32,011 nucleotides of DNA from an uncultured beta proteobacterium (GTDB lineage Bacteria; Pseudomonadota; Gammaproteobacteria; Burkholderiales; Burkholderiaceae_C): positions 1 through 32,011 of the forward strand of contig CAIYDK010000309.1 in assembly GCA_903924955.1 (NCBI GenBank). The letters run 5' to 3'. The notes beneath the pieces are model-generated. The model was not told the DNA's origin. It searched no databases and was given only the letters and a program-made list of their open reading frames with translations. A program made the translations under genes and the position numbers. Below, one piece after another: positions 23,462 to 32,011 of the stretch; position 1 is the first letter of the stretch; every line of letters begins with the position of its first letter.

Positions 23462-26400
23462 ACCCATCCAATACTTCACGCTGGCAATTCTGGATCGACC
23501 GCGGCGGTACTTTCACCGATGTGGTGGGCAAGCGCCCGGACGGCGCGCTGGTCACGCACAAGTTGCTGAGCGAAAGTCCAGAGCAGTACCGCGACGCGGC
23601 CGTGGCCGGCATTCGCCACCTGTTGGGTCTGAAGTCCAGTGAGCCAGTTACGCCCGATGTGGTGGAGTGCGTGAAGATGGGAACCACCGTGGCCACCAAC
23701 GCCCTGCTGGAGCGCAAAGGCGAGCCCACATTGCTGGTGACAACGCGGGGTTTCAGGGATGCGTTGCGCATTGCCTACCAAAACCGCCCCCGCATTTTTG
23801 ACCGCAACATTGTGTTGCCCGAGTTGCTCTACAGTGCGGTGGTCGAGGCGCAGGAACGGGTGGGTGCGCATGGGGATGTGATCGAGTCCCTGAATGAACT
23901 GCTATTAAAAGAGGAGCTGCTTGCGCAGTATGCACGGGGGCTACGCGGCGTTGCAATAGTTTTTATGCACGGCTACCGCTATACAGAGCATGAAAAGGCG
24001 GCGGCCCGATTGGCGCGGGAAGTGGGCTTTACCCAGGTCAGCACCTCACACCAAACCAGCCCGATGATGAAGTTTGTGAGCCGGGGCGACACCACGGTCG
24101 TGGACGCCTACCTTTCACCCATTTTGCTGCGCTATGTGGATCAGGTTGCAGCCGACATGCCCGGTGTGCCGCTGTACTTCATGCAGTCGTCGGGTGGCCT
24201 TGCCGACGCCCATGCGTTTCAGGGCAAAGACGCGATTCTGAGTGGCCCCGCGGGCGGCATTGTCGGTATGGCCCGCACCGCCGCGATTGCAGGCATTGAG
24301 AAGGTCATTGGCTTTGACATGGGTGGCACGTCGACCGATGTGTCGCACTACGCGGGCGAGTTTGAGCGCGAGTTCGAGACACAGGTCGCCGGCGTGCGCA
24401 TGCGCGCGCCGATGATGAGCATCCACACCGTGGCAGCGGGTGGCGGCTCGATTCTGGCGTTTGACGGTTCGCGCTTTCGGGTGGGTCCGCAGAGCGCCGG
24501 TGCCAACCCGGGCCCGGCCAGCTACCGCCGCGGCGGCCCGCTGGCTGTAACGGATGCCAATGTGATGCTGGGCAAGGTGCAGCCGCGCTACTTTCCCAAG
24601 GTGTTTGGCGCGCAGGCCAATGAGGCGCTGGACGCTACCGTGGTGCATGAAAAGTTTGCGGCACTGGCGGGGCAGACGGGCCGTGCACCCGAAGAAGTGG
24701 CCGAAGGTTTCATTGCCATCGCCGTGCAGCAGATGGCCAATGCCATCAAGAAAATTTCAGTCGCCCGTGGCTACGATGTGACCCGTTACACCCTGCAGTG
24801 CTTTGGTGGTGCCGGTGGTCAGCACGCCTGCCTGGTGGCCGATGCGCTGGGCATGACGCGGGTGTTTGTGCATCCGCTGGCCGGGGTGCTGTCGGCCTAC
24901 GGCATGGGGCTGGCAGACCAGACGGTTATTCGCGAACAGGCGGTGGAGGTCAAGTTGGAGCCACAAGCCGTCATTCAGATCAGTGGACAACTCGATGCAC
25001 TGGCCAAGGTGGCCGAAGCGGAATTGGCTCAAGAGCAGGTCAACCAGGGTCAGGTCACGACGCATCTGCGCGTCCATGTTCGCTATGAGGGAAGTGATGC
25101 GGCGTTGGTGATTGCGTACCCGACAGGCGTCGAATTGGCGCCGCAGGACATTGTGTCGCAGATCGAAGCAGGGTTTGAAGCGGCCTATCGCCAGCGATTC
25201 TCGTTCTTGATGCACGGCAAGGGGTTGATCGTTGAGGCGGTGTCGGTGGAGGCGGTCATTGCCGGCGATGCCCCGGTCGAGCCGCGCTACACCATGCATG
25301 CTCCGCGTGACCTGCTTCAGAGCGGTGCGGTAGCCGAGATGGTGCGTATGTACTGCGATGGTGAGTGGATGGAGGCGGCATTGGTGGTGCGTGAAGCACT
25401 GCGTCCGGGTGACGTGATTCACGGCCCGGCCATCATTGCCGAGAAGAATGCCACCACCGTGGTGGAGCCGGGCTGGCAAGCCACTTTGACAGAGTTTGAC
25501 CACCTGGCCCTTGTCCGCATTGCGCAACGCGCTATCAAATTTGCAGCAGGAACCACGGTGGACCCGGTACTGCTGGAGGTGTTCAACAACCTGTTCATGA
25601 ATATTGCCGAGCAGATGGGCCTGCAGTTGCAAAACACCGCTTACTCGGTCAATATCAAGGAGCGGCTGGACTTTAGCTGTGCACTGTTTGATGCCGAGGG
25701 CAACCTGATTGCCAACGCGCCGCATATGCCGGTGCATTTGGGAAGCATGGGCGAGAGCATCAAGACCGTGATTCGCGAGAACAAGTCCAGCATGCAGCCG
25801 GGCAATGTGTATGTGCTCAACGACCCCTACCATGGGGGCACGCACTTGCCAGACATTACCGTCATCACGCCGGTGTATCTGGGCGACAAGCCCCTGTTTT
25901 ATGTCGGCAGTCGCGGCCACCATGCCGATATTGGTGGCACCACACCGGGCTCCATGCCGCCGTTTTCCACGCGCATTGAAGAGGAGGGCGTGCAGATCAT
26001 TAACGTGCTGCTGGTGGACCGGGGTGTGTTGCGTGAGGCGGAGATGATTGAGCTGCTGCAAAGCGGTGAATTTCCTTCGCGCAACCCGCAGCAGAACATG
26101 GCCGACCTGAAAGCCCAGATTGCAGCCAATGAAAAAGGCGTGCAGGAACTGCGCAAGATGGTGGAGCACTTCAGTCTGGACGTGGTGCAGGCCTACATGG
26201 GCCATGTGCAGGACAACGCGGAAGAGTCGGTGCGACGTGTCATTACACGTCTGAAAGACGGCCAATTCACGCTCAAGCTGGACAATGGCGCGCAGATTCA
26301 GGTGGCGATTCGCGTGGATGCCAAAGCGCGGAGTGCCGAGGTTGATTTCACCGGCACCTCACCGCAGCAGACCAATAATTTCAACGCGCCCACAGCGGTG

Positions 26401-27111
26401 TGCATGGCGGCGGTGCTCTACGTGTTTCGCACACTGGTAAACGATGACATTCCGCTTAACGCGGGTTGCCTCAAACCCATCAAGGTGATTATTCCAGCGG
26501 GCTCCATGCTCAACCCCAATTCACCGGCATCGGTGGTGGCGGGTAATGTGGAGACATCGAGCTGCATCACCAACGCGTTGTATGGCGCGCTGGGCGTGAT
26601 GGCGGCCAGTCAGTGCACCATGAATAACTTCACATTTGGCAACGCGCGTTACCAGTACTACGAAACCATCAGCGGCGGCAGTGGCGCTGGTGCACTGATC
26701 AACAACGCGGGCGAGGTGGTGGGTGGCTTCAACGGCACCAGTGTGGTCCAGACCCACATGACCAACTCGCGCCTGACCGACCCGGAAGTATTTGAGTTTC
26801 GCTTCCCGGTGCGGCTCGAGAGCTATTGCATTCGCTCTGGTTCGGGTGGCGCCGGGCGATGGACGGGCGGCGATGGCGGTGTGCGTCGTGTGCGTTTTCT
26901 GGAACCGATGACGGCCAGCATTCTTTCCAACGGGCGCACGCAAGCGGCATTCGGAATGGACGGTGGGCAGTCGGGACAAGTTGGCATCAACCGTGTGGTG
27001 CGCAGCGACGGAACGGTGGAAGAACTAGCCCACATTGGCCAAGCCGAGATGCAGCCGGGTGATGTGTTTGAAATCCACACGCCGGGCGGCGGGGGATTTG
27101 GGCCCCTTTGA
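23458..27111 (+). CDS. 5-oxoprolinase-type protein (fused hydantoinase A/B, ATP-dependent)
   Basis: The 1217-residue cytoplasmic protein has the layout of full-length 5-oxoprolinase (OPLAH, about 1290 residues). The N-terminal hydantoinase/oxoprolinase domain (about 8-200) has [10 protein letters not shown] at 13-22 and [16 protein letters not shown]. The hydantoinase A domain (about 210-520) has the ASKHA-like phosphate loop [11 protein letters not shown] near 284. A linker is near 690, and the hydantoinase B domain (about 700-1215) has [28 protein letters not shown] and a Gly-rich C-terminus (HTPGGGGFG). The enzyme opens 5-oxo-L-proline to glutamate using ATP. The start overlaps the regulator stop, and a terminator follows. 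Related hydantoinases act on other cyclic amides, so the substrate is likely but not certain. Two copies of an interspersed repeat lie within the coding frame (23900-23952, 25496-25548). Confidence 0.88.
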   Translation: MNPSNTSRWQFWIDRGGTFTDVVGKRPDGALVTHKLLSESPEQYRDAAVAGIRHLLGLKSSEPVTPDVVECVKMGTTVATNALLERKGEPTLLVTTRGFRDALRIAYQNRPRIFDRNIVLPELLYSAVVEAQERVGAHGDVIESLNELLLKEELLAQYARGLRGVAIVFMHGYRYTEHEKAAARLAREVGFTQVSTSHQTSPMMKFVSRGDTTVVDAYLSPILLRYVDQVAADMPGVPLYFMQSSGGLADAHAFQGKDAILSGPAGGIVGMARTAAIAGIEKVIGFDMGGTSTDVSHYAGEFEREFETQVAGVRMRAPMMSIHTVAAGGGSILAFDGSRFRVGPQSAGANPGPASYRRGGPLAVTDANVMLGKVQPRYFPKVFGAQANEALDATVVHEKFAALAGQTGRAPEEVAEGFIAIAVQQMANAIKKISVARGYDVTRYTLQCFGGAGGQHACLVADALGMTRVFVHPLAGVLSAYGMGLADQTVIREQAVEVKLEPQAVIQISGQLDALAKVAEAELAQEQVNQGQVTTHLRVHVRYEGSDAALVIAYPTGVELAPQDIVSQIEAGFEAAYRQRFSFLMHGKGLIVEAVSVEAVIAGDAPVEPRYTMHAPRDLLQSGAVAEMVRMYCDGEWMEAALVVREALRPGDVIHGPAIIAEKNATTVVEPGWQATLTEFDHLALVRIAQRAIKFAAGTTVDPVLLEVFNNLFMNIAEQMGLQLQNTAYSVNIKERLDFSCALFDAEGNLIANAPHMPVHLGSMGESIKTVIRENKSSMQPGNVYVLNDPYHGGTHLPDITVITPVYLGDKPLFYVGSRGHHADIGGTTPGSMPPFSTRIEEEGVQIINVLLVDRGVLREAEMIELLQSGEFPSRNPQQNMADLKAQIAANEKGVQELRKMVEHFSLDVVQAYMGHVQDNAEESVRRVITRLKDGQFTLKLDNGAQIQVAIRVDAKARSAEVDFTGTSPQQTNNFNAPTAVCMAAVLYVFRTLVNDDIPLNAGCLKPIKVIIPAGSMLNPNSPASVVAGNVETSSCITNALYGALGVMAASQCTMNNFTFGNARYQYYETISGGSGAGALINNAGEVVGGFNGTSVVQTHMTNSRLTDPEVFEFRFPVRLESYCIRSGSGGAGRWTGGDGGVRRVRFLEPMTASILSNGRTQAAFGMDGGQSGQVGINRVVRSDGTVEELAHIGQAEMQPGDVFEIHTPGGGGFGPL
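23900..23952 (+). repeat. Copy 4 of the 53-nt interspersed repeat (inside the oxoprolinase gene, sense)
   Basis: It begins TGCTATT and has GAGC at 15-18, GCGCA at 24-28, GGGGG at 37-41 and CTA at 42-44, aligning without gaps to 862-914, 4978-5030 and 19462-19514. It encodes about residues 148-165 of the oxoprolinase (around [18 protein letters not shown]), in the helix before the conserved [11 protein letters not shown] segment, without changing the frame. Confidence 0.5.
25496..25548 (-). repeat. Weaker copy 5 of the 53-nt interspersed repeat (inside the oxoprolinase gene, antisense)
   Basis: On the minus strand it begins TGCT and has TAGC at 15-18, GCGCA at 24-28, C at 36 and A at 44. Positions 1-36 align well with the other copies, positions 37-53 poorly. 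It lies over the linker between the hydantoinase A and B parts (around [15 protein letters not shown]). Confidence 0.35.
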
Positions 27112-27134
27112 CAGTAGACACTGTTTGTTCAAAT

Positions 27135-27158
27135 AAAAACCCGCCGAGGCGGGTTTTT
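27135..27158. terminator. Bidirectional rho-independent terminator
   Basis: AAAAACCCGCC at 27135-27145 and GGCGGGTTTTT at 27148-27158 form a perfect stem closing on a GA-centred loop, with T-tracts on both strands. It ends the regulator-oxoprolinase operon (stop 27111) and the convergent ComEA-like gene (stop 27178). Confidence 0.92.
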
Positions 27159-27177
27159 ATGGAAACGCAGTAAACGT

Positions 27178-27489
27178 TTATTTCTTGGGGGCACTGGCAG
27201 GCGCTGTAGGCGCGGCAGTTGCACCCTTGAAACCGGAGCCGTTGACCGTCAGGCCTTCGGAGGAAAACTTGGCTGCATTGCTATCGCCAACGCCTTTGAC
27301 GCGCTCAATGAAATCGTTCCAGTCCTTGAAGTTGCCTTTCTTGCGCTCGTCAAGAATTTTTGTGGAAATAGCGGGGCCGATACCTTTAATGCCATCGAGC
27401 TCAGCGGCGGTAGCCTTGTTGACGTCTACAGCGGCGAAAGCAACGGCTGCGTACAACATGGCCACAATGGCCAGAATCTTCTTCAACAT
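27178..27489 (-). CDS. ComEA-like helix-hairpin-helix DNA-binding protein
   Basis: This 103-residue protein has an N-terminal Sec signal or membrane anchor (MLKKILAIVAMLYAAVAFAA). One helix-hairpin-helix repeat pair follows: VDVNKATAAELDGIKGIGP at about 21-39 and WNDFIERVKGVGDSNAAKF at about 57-75. ComEA proteins bind double-stranded DNA in the periplasm during natural transformation. The Ala/Pro/Lys-rich C-terminal tail is low complexity. AAGGAA lies before the ATG at 27489; the frame is open to 27549, but that extension encodes no recognisable part of the family. It follows hldD on the same strand by 140 nt. A role in competence is inferred from the family. Confidence 0.87.
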   Translation of the reverse strand: MLKKILAIVAMLYAAVAFAAVDVNKATAAELDGIKGIGPAISTKILDERKKGNFKDWNDFIERVKGVGDSNAAKFSSEGLTVNGSGFKGATAAPTAPASAPKK

Positions 27490-27563
27490 GTGTGATTCCT
27501 TCAGGATTGGGGTAAATGGGCACAAATGGCGCCAAATGACCAGCGCCATCGGTAAACAACGGC

Positions 27564-27591
27564 CATTGGCACTATGGCGTTGACGCCAATG
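27564..27591. promoter_or_regulatory. Nested inverted repeat between hldD and the ComEA-like gene
   Basis: CATTGGC (27564-27570) and GCCAATG (27585-27591) pair around a 14-nt centre. An alternative hairpin, GGCG-TTGA-CGCC (27576-27587), uses part of the same arm, so two mutually exclusive structures are possible. No T-tract accompanies it. It may be an inefficient terminator for hldD or part of the comEA-like promoter region. Confidence 0.3.
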
Positions 27592-27629
27592 CCCAATTCA
27601 AGCGAAGGTTAAACCCGAAAACGCAACGG

Positions 27630-28652
27630 TCATGCAGACGCGGCCGACAGAGCATGCACGTAGCTGCGAACACCTTCTTGTACATTGGCGAATGCGTGAT
27701 CGCAACCTGTGCTTCGCAGTGCGCTGAGATCAGCCTGCGTATAGCTCTGGTACTTGCCGCGTAGTGCATCGGGGAATGTGATGTATTCAATGAGACCGCC
27801 TGAAACCGCTTGCTCCAGCGTCAGTGCGGTGTCGCCCTTCTGTTCGCGCAGGGTGTTCACCACCGTGATCGCAATGTCATTGAATGGCTGAGCCCGGCCG
27901 GTCCCCAGGTTGTAGATGCCTGATTCGCCGGGATGGTCGAAGAACCACAGGTTGACGGCGACCACGTCGTCGATGAAAACGAAATCGCGCATCTGCCCAC
28001 CTGCGCAGTAGCCGCCGTATTCACCAAACAGCTTTACCTTGCCATCCGCCTGAAACTGATTGAACTGGTGGAAAGCAACGCTGGCCATACGACCTTTGTG
28101 TTGCTCCTGCGGACCATACACATTGAAGTAGCGAAAGCCGACCACCTGATTGGTCTTGCCCGCCTTGGTACGCTGGAAGTCGTTCCCACAGTCCCGGCGC
28201 ATGCGTTGATCAAATAGCAGCTTGGAGTAGCCATAGACATTGAGCGGGCGCTCGAATGAGGGATCTTCGCGAAAGGTGTCTGAGCCGCCGTAGGTGGCGG
28301 CAGATGATGCATACAGCAGTCGCGCACCGCGCTTTTGGCAGGCTTGAAACAGATGGCAAGAGAGTGTGTAGTTGTTGGCCATCATGTATTTGCCATCCAT
28401 CTCCATGGTGTCGCTACAGGCACCTTCATGGAAGACCGCTTCAATCTGGCCATAGGCTCCACCCGCAAAAGCATCGTAGAAGGTGTCGGCATCCACATAG
28501 TCGGCGATGCGCAGCGCAGCCAGATTGCGAAACTTGTCGCCTTGCTTGAGGTCGTCTACGGCAATGATGTCGTCAATGCCGCGTGCGTTCAGCCCTTTGA
28601 TGATGTTGCTTCCGATAAAGCCGGCTGCGCCGGTCACAACGATGCGGGTCAT
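27630..28652 (-). CDS. hldD: ADP-glyceromanno-heptose 6-epimerase
   Basis: HldD (RfaD) converts ADP-D-glycero-D-manno-heptose to the L-glycero form used in the LPS inner core. The 340-residue extended SDR has the Rossmann loop GAAGFIG at about 8-14, [12 protein letters not shown] around 76-87, the catalytic SSAATYGG segment with Ser116/Ser117, and Tyr140-x3-Lys144 in [20 protein letters not shown] is highly typical of HldD. AGAGGA precedes the ATG at 28652. It lies 13 nt downstream of the hldE1 gene and is the last heptose gene of this run. Confidence 0.96.
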   Translation of the reverse strand: MTRIVVTGAAGFIGSNIIKGLNARGIDDIIAVDDLKQGDKFRNLAALRIADYVDADTFYDAFAGGAYGQIEAVFHEGACSDTMEMDGKYMMANNYTLSCHLFQACQKRGARLLYASSAATYGGSDTFREDPSFERPLNVYGYSKLLFDQRMRRDCGNDFQRTKAGKTNQVVGFRYFNVYGPQEQHKGRMASVAFHQFNQFQADGKVKLFGEYGGYCAGGQMRDFVFIDDVVAVNLWFFDHPGESGIYNLGTGRAQPFNDIAITVVNTLREQKGDTALTLEQAVSGGLIEYITFPDALRGKYQSYTQADLSALRSTGCDHAFANVQEGVRSYVHALSAASA

Positions 28653-28665
28653 GGGAATCCTCTAC

Positions 28666-29601
28666 TCAATTCTTTGTGAATAATTCGGTGTAGCTCACGG
28701 TGGCAGTACCAAACTTGCCGACCACAATGCCACCTGCCTTATTGGCTACGGGTACCGCGTCACGCAGACTCACGCCTGCAGACACCAGCGCGGCCATGGT
28801 GGCAATGACTGTGTCGCCAGCACCGGTCACGTCAAACACTTCACGGGCCTGTGCGCTGACATGCAACTCACCCTGGCCATCGAACAGGGTCATGCCTTCT
28901 TCACTGCGGGTCAGTAGCACGGCGTCCACGTTCAGTTGTGCTCGCAGGGTTCGGACTCTGCTGCGTAAATCTTCTTCGTCGCGCCATATGCCGATTACCT
29001 GCTGGAGTTCAGCACGATTCGGGGTGATGACGGTTGCGCCTTGGTAGCGGGCATAGTCGCTGCCCTTGGGGTCGACCAAAATGGGCTTGCCCGCCACTCG
29101 CGCTCGCGCAATCATGTCGGTGATGTGACCCAGACCGCCTTTCCCATAGTCCGAGAACAGCACGGCGCCGTGCGAGGGCAGCAGGGTCTCAAAAGCTGCC
29201 GTTTGCGATGCCAGTAACTCGTTTTTTGGGGTGTTCTCAAAGTCCAGGCGCAACAGTTGTTGTTGGCGCCCGATGACCCGCAGTTTCACGGTGGTGGTGA
29301 GATCCGCATCGCGTCCGAAATGGGGCTGAATGCCGGTTTTGGCCACCAGCGCTTCGAGCTTGTGACTCGCTTCGTCGTCCCCCACCACGGTCAGCAAGGA
29401 GGCCTGCGCGCCCAGCGTGACCACGTTGTAGGCGACGTTGGCGGCGCCGCCATTTCGCTCTTCTTCTCGGGTGATTCGAACCACCGGGACGGGGGCTTCG
29501 GGGGAGATGCGGTCGACCGCGCCGTACCAGTAACGGTCCAGCATGACGTCGCCGACGACCAGCACGCGGGCGTTGGCCATTTGATCTTTGGAAATGTTCA
29601 T
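28666..29601 (-). CDS. rfaE1: D-glycero-beta-D-manno-heptose-7-phosphate kinase (HldA/RfaE domain I)
   Basis: The 311-residue PfkB-family sugar kinase phosphorylates heptose 7-phosphate at C1 for ADP-heptose synthesis. Visible motifs are VGDVMLDRYWYG at 16-27, ERNGGAANVA at 48-57, VDPKGSDYARYQGAT around 176-190 and the catalytic DVTGAGDT at 257-264. The protein ends after the kinase domain; the nucleotidyltransferase domain fused to it in E. coli HldE is absent and must be encoded elsewhere, as usual in Burkholderiales. The ATG at 29601 overlaps the lapB stop (ATGA). The frame is open to 29655, but that extension overlaps the LapB zinc-ribbon coding region. Confidence 0.95.
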   Translation of the reverse strand: MNISKDQMANARVLVVGDVMLDRYWYGAVDRISPEAPVPVVRITREEERNGGAANVAYNVVTLGAQASLLTVVGDDEASHKLEALVAKTGIQPHFGRDADLTTTVKLRVIGRQQQLLRLDFENTPKNELLASQTAAFETLLPSHGAVLFSDYGKGGLGHITDMIARARVAGKPILVDPKGSDYARYQGATVITPNRAELQQVIGIWRDEEDLRSRVRTLRAQLNVDAVLLTRSEEGMTLFDGQGELHVSAQAREVFDVTGAGDTVIATMAALVSAGVSLRDAVPVANKAGGIVVGKFGTATVSYTELFTKN

Positions 29602-30755
29602 AGCTCTTCTACTCTTCGGGCGGGGTAGCTGTCCCACGCCTGGCAACCTGGGCATTGCCAGAAATGTTGTTTGGCTTCAAATCCGCAGGCCGCACAGCGG
29701 TAGCGGGTCAAGGGCTTGACGGCCGTATCCAGTGCGCGCTGGACCTGCGGGTGAAACTGTTCGTGTTCCAGCTTTTCACCCGCAATCCATTTGGCAGCTG
29801 CCACCAATGACGGTTCGCTTTCAAGGTGGTGCGCATACCATTCGCGGGCGGTGGCGGTCGGCGCGCCACTGGCAGCCTCCAGCGCGACGATGGCGTCCAG
29901 CACGTCCAGTGAAGGCGTATGGGCGTAGACCGCTTTCAGGCGGGCCAACGCGTGCGCGCCCTGGTCACAGGCAATCGCGTATTGGGCGAGTAGTGGTGCG
30001 ATGAGGGCAATGGCTCCAGGCGCCGTGGTGAGCGCCTGGGTCAGCGTGTCATACGCAAGCGCGGGGTTACCCTGCAAACTTTGAATCCGGGCCAGATCCA
30101 TGCGGGGTCTGGGCGCATCAGGTGCAATGTGCATGGCCTGCGTCTGGTAGGTTAACGCCTGCGGCAAGCTATTGTTTGCGGCACTGGCCGCCGCCTGCTC
30201 ACAAAGGTAGTGGGACAAGCGCCCCTTGAAGCTGCCTTGGCCATTGGATTCGAGCTTTTGAGCGATGTAAGCCGCGTGCTCCCAATCGCGTGAGCGTTCG
30301 TAGTTGGCAAGGAGTGCCAACCGCGCCTGACCTTCAAAACGGGTGCCCTCCAGTTTCAGAAGGGCTTCCTCGGCCCGGTCCAGAAGGCCGGCCTTGAGGT
30401 AGTCCAGCGCGAGTGCGTGTTGCGCCCGGTGTCGGTCGTCCTGACTCAGATCCCCACGCGAAAGTAGATGCTGGTGAACCCGCACTGCCCGTTCGTACTC
30501 GCCACGCCGGCGGAACAGGTTTCCAAGAGCGAAATGCAGTTCAGAGGTGTCGGGGTCGCTTTGAACGGCTTCGATGAAGGCGTCGATGGCCTGATCCTGC
30601 TGCTCATTGAGTAAGAAATTCAGACCTTTGAAGTACGCTTTTGGTGCCTGGCGGTTCTCCATGCGAAGCTGGCGCATGTCGAATCGCGATGCTACCCAAC
30701 CCAGCACAAAGGCCACCGGCAGTGCCATCAGGATCAGACTGAGGTCAAATTCCAT
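29598..30755 (-). CDS. lapB: Lipopolysaccharide assembly protein B (LapB/YciM)
   Basis: The 385-residue product has an N-terminal membrane anchor (about 7-23, MALPVAFVLGWVA). A long TPR region follows at about 40-340, including YFKGLNFLLNEQQDQAIDAF and ELHFALGNLFRRRGEYERAV. The C-terminal rubredoxin-type metal-binding domain has Cys354, Cys357, Cys368 and Cys371 (CAAC-x10-CPGC). In E. coli LapB works with FtsH to degrade LpxC and so limits LPS synthesis. The ATG at 30755 overlaps the lapA end by 11 nt; the frame is open to 30875, but that would duplicate lapA sequence. It is coupled to rfaE1 by a four-base overlap, tying LPS control to heptose supply. Confidence 0.95.
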   Translation of the reverse strand: MEFDLSLILMALPVAFVLGWVASRFDMRQLRMENRQAPKAYFKGLNFLLNEQQDQAIDAFIEAVQSDPDTSELHFALGNLFRRRGEYERAVRVHQHLLSRGDLSQDDRHRAQHALALDYLKAGLLDRAEEALLKLEGTRFEGQARLALLANYERSRDWEHAAYIAQKLESNGQGSFKGRLSHYLCEQAAASAANNSLPQALTYQTQAMHIAPDAPRPRMDLARIQSLQGNPALAYDTLTQALTTAPGAIALIAPLLAQYAIACDQGAHALARLKAVYAHTPSLDVLDAIVALEAASGAPTATAREWYAHHLESEPSLVAAAKWIAGEKLEHEQFHPQVQRALDTAVKPLTRYRCAACGFEAKQHFWQCPGCQAWDSYPARRVEEL

Positions 30756-31053
30756 AGGGAGGCTGTCCTGTGGGTGCTTTTTCTGTTGCGGCGACTGGCG
30801 CTTGTGCGGCGGATCGACGCGCAAGGGTTGCTGCCCTGCGGTGCTGCCACCATCGCGGCACCATACCCAAAACACCTATGAGCAGCCCAAGGGCAAACGC
30901 GCTCAACACGACCAGAACCAGCGGCGCGGTCCATTGCTGTCCAAAGAAAAAGCGCACTGTGGCATCGTGCTGGTTGTTCAGCGCGAAGGCGAAAAGGGTA
31001 AAAAAAATGGCTGCTTTAAGTATCCACTTAAAGAACCATGCAATCTGTTTCAT
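30745..31053 (-). CDS. lapA: LapA-domain membrane protein
   Basis: This 102-residue protein has two hydrophobic helices (about 8-25 and 43-65) with a short loop containing NNQHDATVRFFF between them, the hallmark of the LapA (YciS, DUF1049) family. A basic C-terminal tail follows. LapA acts together with LapB in the envelope. AGGGAG precedes the ATG at 31053; a TTG three bases upstream is in frame but less likely. It lies between ihfB (47 nt upstream) and lapB. Confidence 0.9.
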   Translation of the reverse strand: MKQIAWFFKWILKAAIFFTLFAFALNNQHDATVRFFFGQQWTAPLVLVVLSAFALGLLIGVLGMVPRWWQHRRAATLARRSAAQAPVAATEKAPTGQPPYGI

Positions 31054-31099
31054 CAATCTCCCTTGTGGTGGCTAGGAATTCTAATAGCCGCCAAGTACA

Positions 31100-31411
31100 T
31101 CAGGGTTTGACTTTGGCTTCGAGTTCAGCGGTGCGCTGATCGACCGATTCGCGCAGTGCTTTGCCTGGCTTGAAGTGGGGAACACGTTTTTCAGGAATCG
31201 CCACGCTTTCGCCGCTGCGTGGGTTGCGACCCATGCGAGGCGGTCGATGGCTGATGGAGAAACTGCCAAAACCGCGAATCTCAATTCGGTGCCCTGCAAC
31301 CAATGCGTCGTTCATGGCGTCCAGAATGGCCTTGACGGCGAATTCTGCGTCCCGATGGGTGAGCTGGCCAAAACGGTTGGCGAGTTCTTCAACAAGGTCA
31401 GAGCGTGTCAT
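31100..31411 (-). CDS. ihfB: Integration host factor subunit beta
   Basis: The 103-residue protein of the HU/IHF family binds and sharply bends DNA together with IHF-alpha. It starts [11 protein letters not shown] and carries [12 protein letters not shown] at about 42-53, the DNA-contacting arm with [13 protein letters not shown] around 58-70, and [12 protein letters not shown] at 77-88, which are the IHF-beta signatures. The C-terminal 13 residues extend beyond the E. coli protein. It follows rpsA, with an 87-nt spacer that contains a probable terminator or attenuator. Confidence 0.96.
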   Translation of the reverse strand: MTRSDLVEELANRFGQLTHRDAEFAVKAILDAMNDALVAGHRIEIRGFGSFSISHRPPRMGRNPRSGESVAIPEKRVPHFKPGKALRESVDQRTAELEAKVKP

Positions 31412-31432
31412 GGGTGGGAAGGCTTATCCAAG

Positions 31433-31467
31433 AAAAAACGACCGGTACCCCAACACATGCAGGGGTA
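31433..31467 (-). terminator. Probable rho-independent terminator/attenuator after rpsA
   Basis: On the minus strand, TACCCC (31467-31462) pairs with GGGGTA (31451-31446) around a 10-nt loop. A further imperfect stem extends outwards, followed by six T residues at 31438-31433. It lies between the rpsA stop (31499) and the ihfB start (31411). It probably lowers rpsA readthrough into ihfB. Confidence 0.6.
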
Positions 31468-31498
31468 GCCAGCCGTTCATTCAGTTCAACAGCAGGGA

Positions 31499-32011
31499 TT
31501 AGTTGTTGTTGTCGAGCTTGGCGCGCAGCAATGCGCCCAGGCTGGTGGTTCCGGCGTTTTCACGGGCCGATTGCTGGCTCAGCGTTTGCATGGCTTCGCT
31601 CTGGTCAGCAGCGTCCTTGGCCTTGATGGACAACTGGATGTTGCGGGTCTTGCGATCCACGTTCACCACCACAGCGGTCACTTCGTCGCCTTCTTTCAGA
31701 ACGTTGCGGGCATCTTCCACGCGGTCGCGGGAGATTTCGGAAGCGCGCAGGTAGCCGATGATGTCATCGCCCAGGTCGATTTCAGCGCCCTTGGGATCAA
31801 CCGTCTTGACCTTGCCGGTCACAACCTGGCCCTTGTCGTTGATCGACACGAAGGTGGTGAAAGGATCGGAATCCAACTGCTTGATGCCCAGGGAGATGCG
31901 CTCGCGGTCCACGTCCACAGCCAGGACCAAAGCCTCGACTTCTTGACCCTTCTTGAATTCGCGCACAGCGGCTTCGCCGGTTTCGTTCCAGGACAGGTCG
32001 GACAAATGCAC
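31499..32011 (-). CDS. rpsA: 30S ribosomal protein S1, C-terminal part (5' end outside window)
   Basis: The 171-codon open frame runs off the right edge of the window; the GTG at the edge is an internal Val codon. It covers the last part of S1 repeat 5 (HLSDLSWN, then a [14 protein letters not shown] region and [10 protein letters not shown]) and the complete repeat 6 ([12 protein letters not shown] through [11 protein letters not shown]). An Ala/Gln/Ser-rich tail ends in three Asn residues. S1 brings mRNA to the 30S subunit. The rpsA-ihfB-lapA-lapB order is conserved in proteobacteria. Confidence 0.96.
   Translation of the reverse strand: MHLSDLSWNETGEAAVREFKKGQEVEALVLAVDVDRERISLGIKQLDSDPFTTFVSINDKGQVVTGKVKTVDPKGAEIDLGDDIIGYLRASEISRDRVEDARNVLKEGDEVTAVVVNVDRKTRNIQLSIKAKDAADQSEAMQTLSQQSARENAGTTSLGALLRAKLDNNN

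Noticed and set aside
24757-26265. Long open frame (502 codons) antisense to the oxoprolinase gene
   Set aside because: It mirrors a well-supported coding frame in GC-rich DNA, and its translation is rich in His, Arg and Gln with no recognisable domain or ribosome binding site.

Overview
The window looks like a chromosomal segment of a betaproteobacterium of the order Burkholderiales, most likely family Comamonadaceae (Rhodoferax/Polaromonas-like). The basis is gene order and protein character: a divergent Rieske oxygenase next to xseB-ispA-dxs on one side, and rpsA-ihfB-lapA-lapB-hldE1(rfaE1)-hldD-comEA on the other, with an unusually rich set of TRAP transporters between them. Family-level placement is inference; no 16S rRNA, tRNA, CRISPR array, phage gene or transposase was seen.

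Layout. (1) 1-3563: the 3' end of a ZIP metal permease (+), then on the minus strand a mercaptopyruvate sulfurtransferase, a GC-rich palindromic intergenic element, an EamA-type exporter and a Rieske oxygenase whose last two genes overlap by one base. (2) 3737-6921: xseB-ispA-dxs (+), i.e. exonuclease VII small subunit, farnesyl diphosphate synthase and DXP synthase. (3) 7099-22724: a TRAP island with four complete three-component systems in about 15.6 kb. A TakP-like binding protein (7099-8181) appears separated from its matching small and large permeases (14961-17362) by a self-contained block of two other TRAP systems arranged around a short-chain dehydrogenase. The Na+/H+ antiporter NhaD, a small membrane protein and the fluoride channel CrcB lie in the same minus-strand direction. 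(4) 19883-27111: a TRAP system diverging from a MarR-like regulator and a full-length 5-oxoprolinase-type protein, a likely pyroglutamate uptake and catabolism locus with a 15-bp palindrome between the two transcripts. (5) 27178-32011: ComEA-like protein, heptose biosynthesis (HldD, HldE1), LapB/LapA, IHF-beta and the C-terminal part of ribosomal protein S1, all minus strand.

How the genes work together. The TRAP systems are Na+-driven importers of organic acids; NhaD in the middle of the island could sustain the Na+ gradient they use. The SDR between two TRAP systems and the 5-oxoprolinase next to a third suggest import-plus-first-catabolic-step modules. The last region links LPS core heptose supply with LapA/LapB envelope control.

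Most unexpected observation: a 53-nt degenerate interspersed sequence that aligns without gaps in four places (two intergenic or gene-end, two inside coding sequence) and more weakly in a fifth. One copy supplies the end and stop codon of crcB, one fills the ispA-dxs spacer up to the dxs start codon, and two lie within the 5-oxoprolinase gene. There is no gene-free stretch longer than 300 bases in the window.
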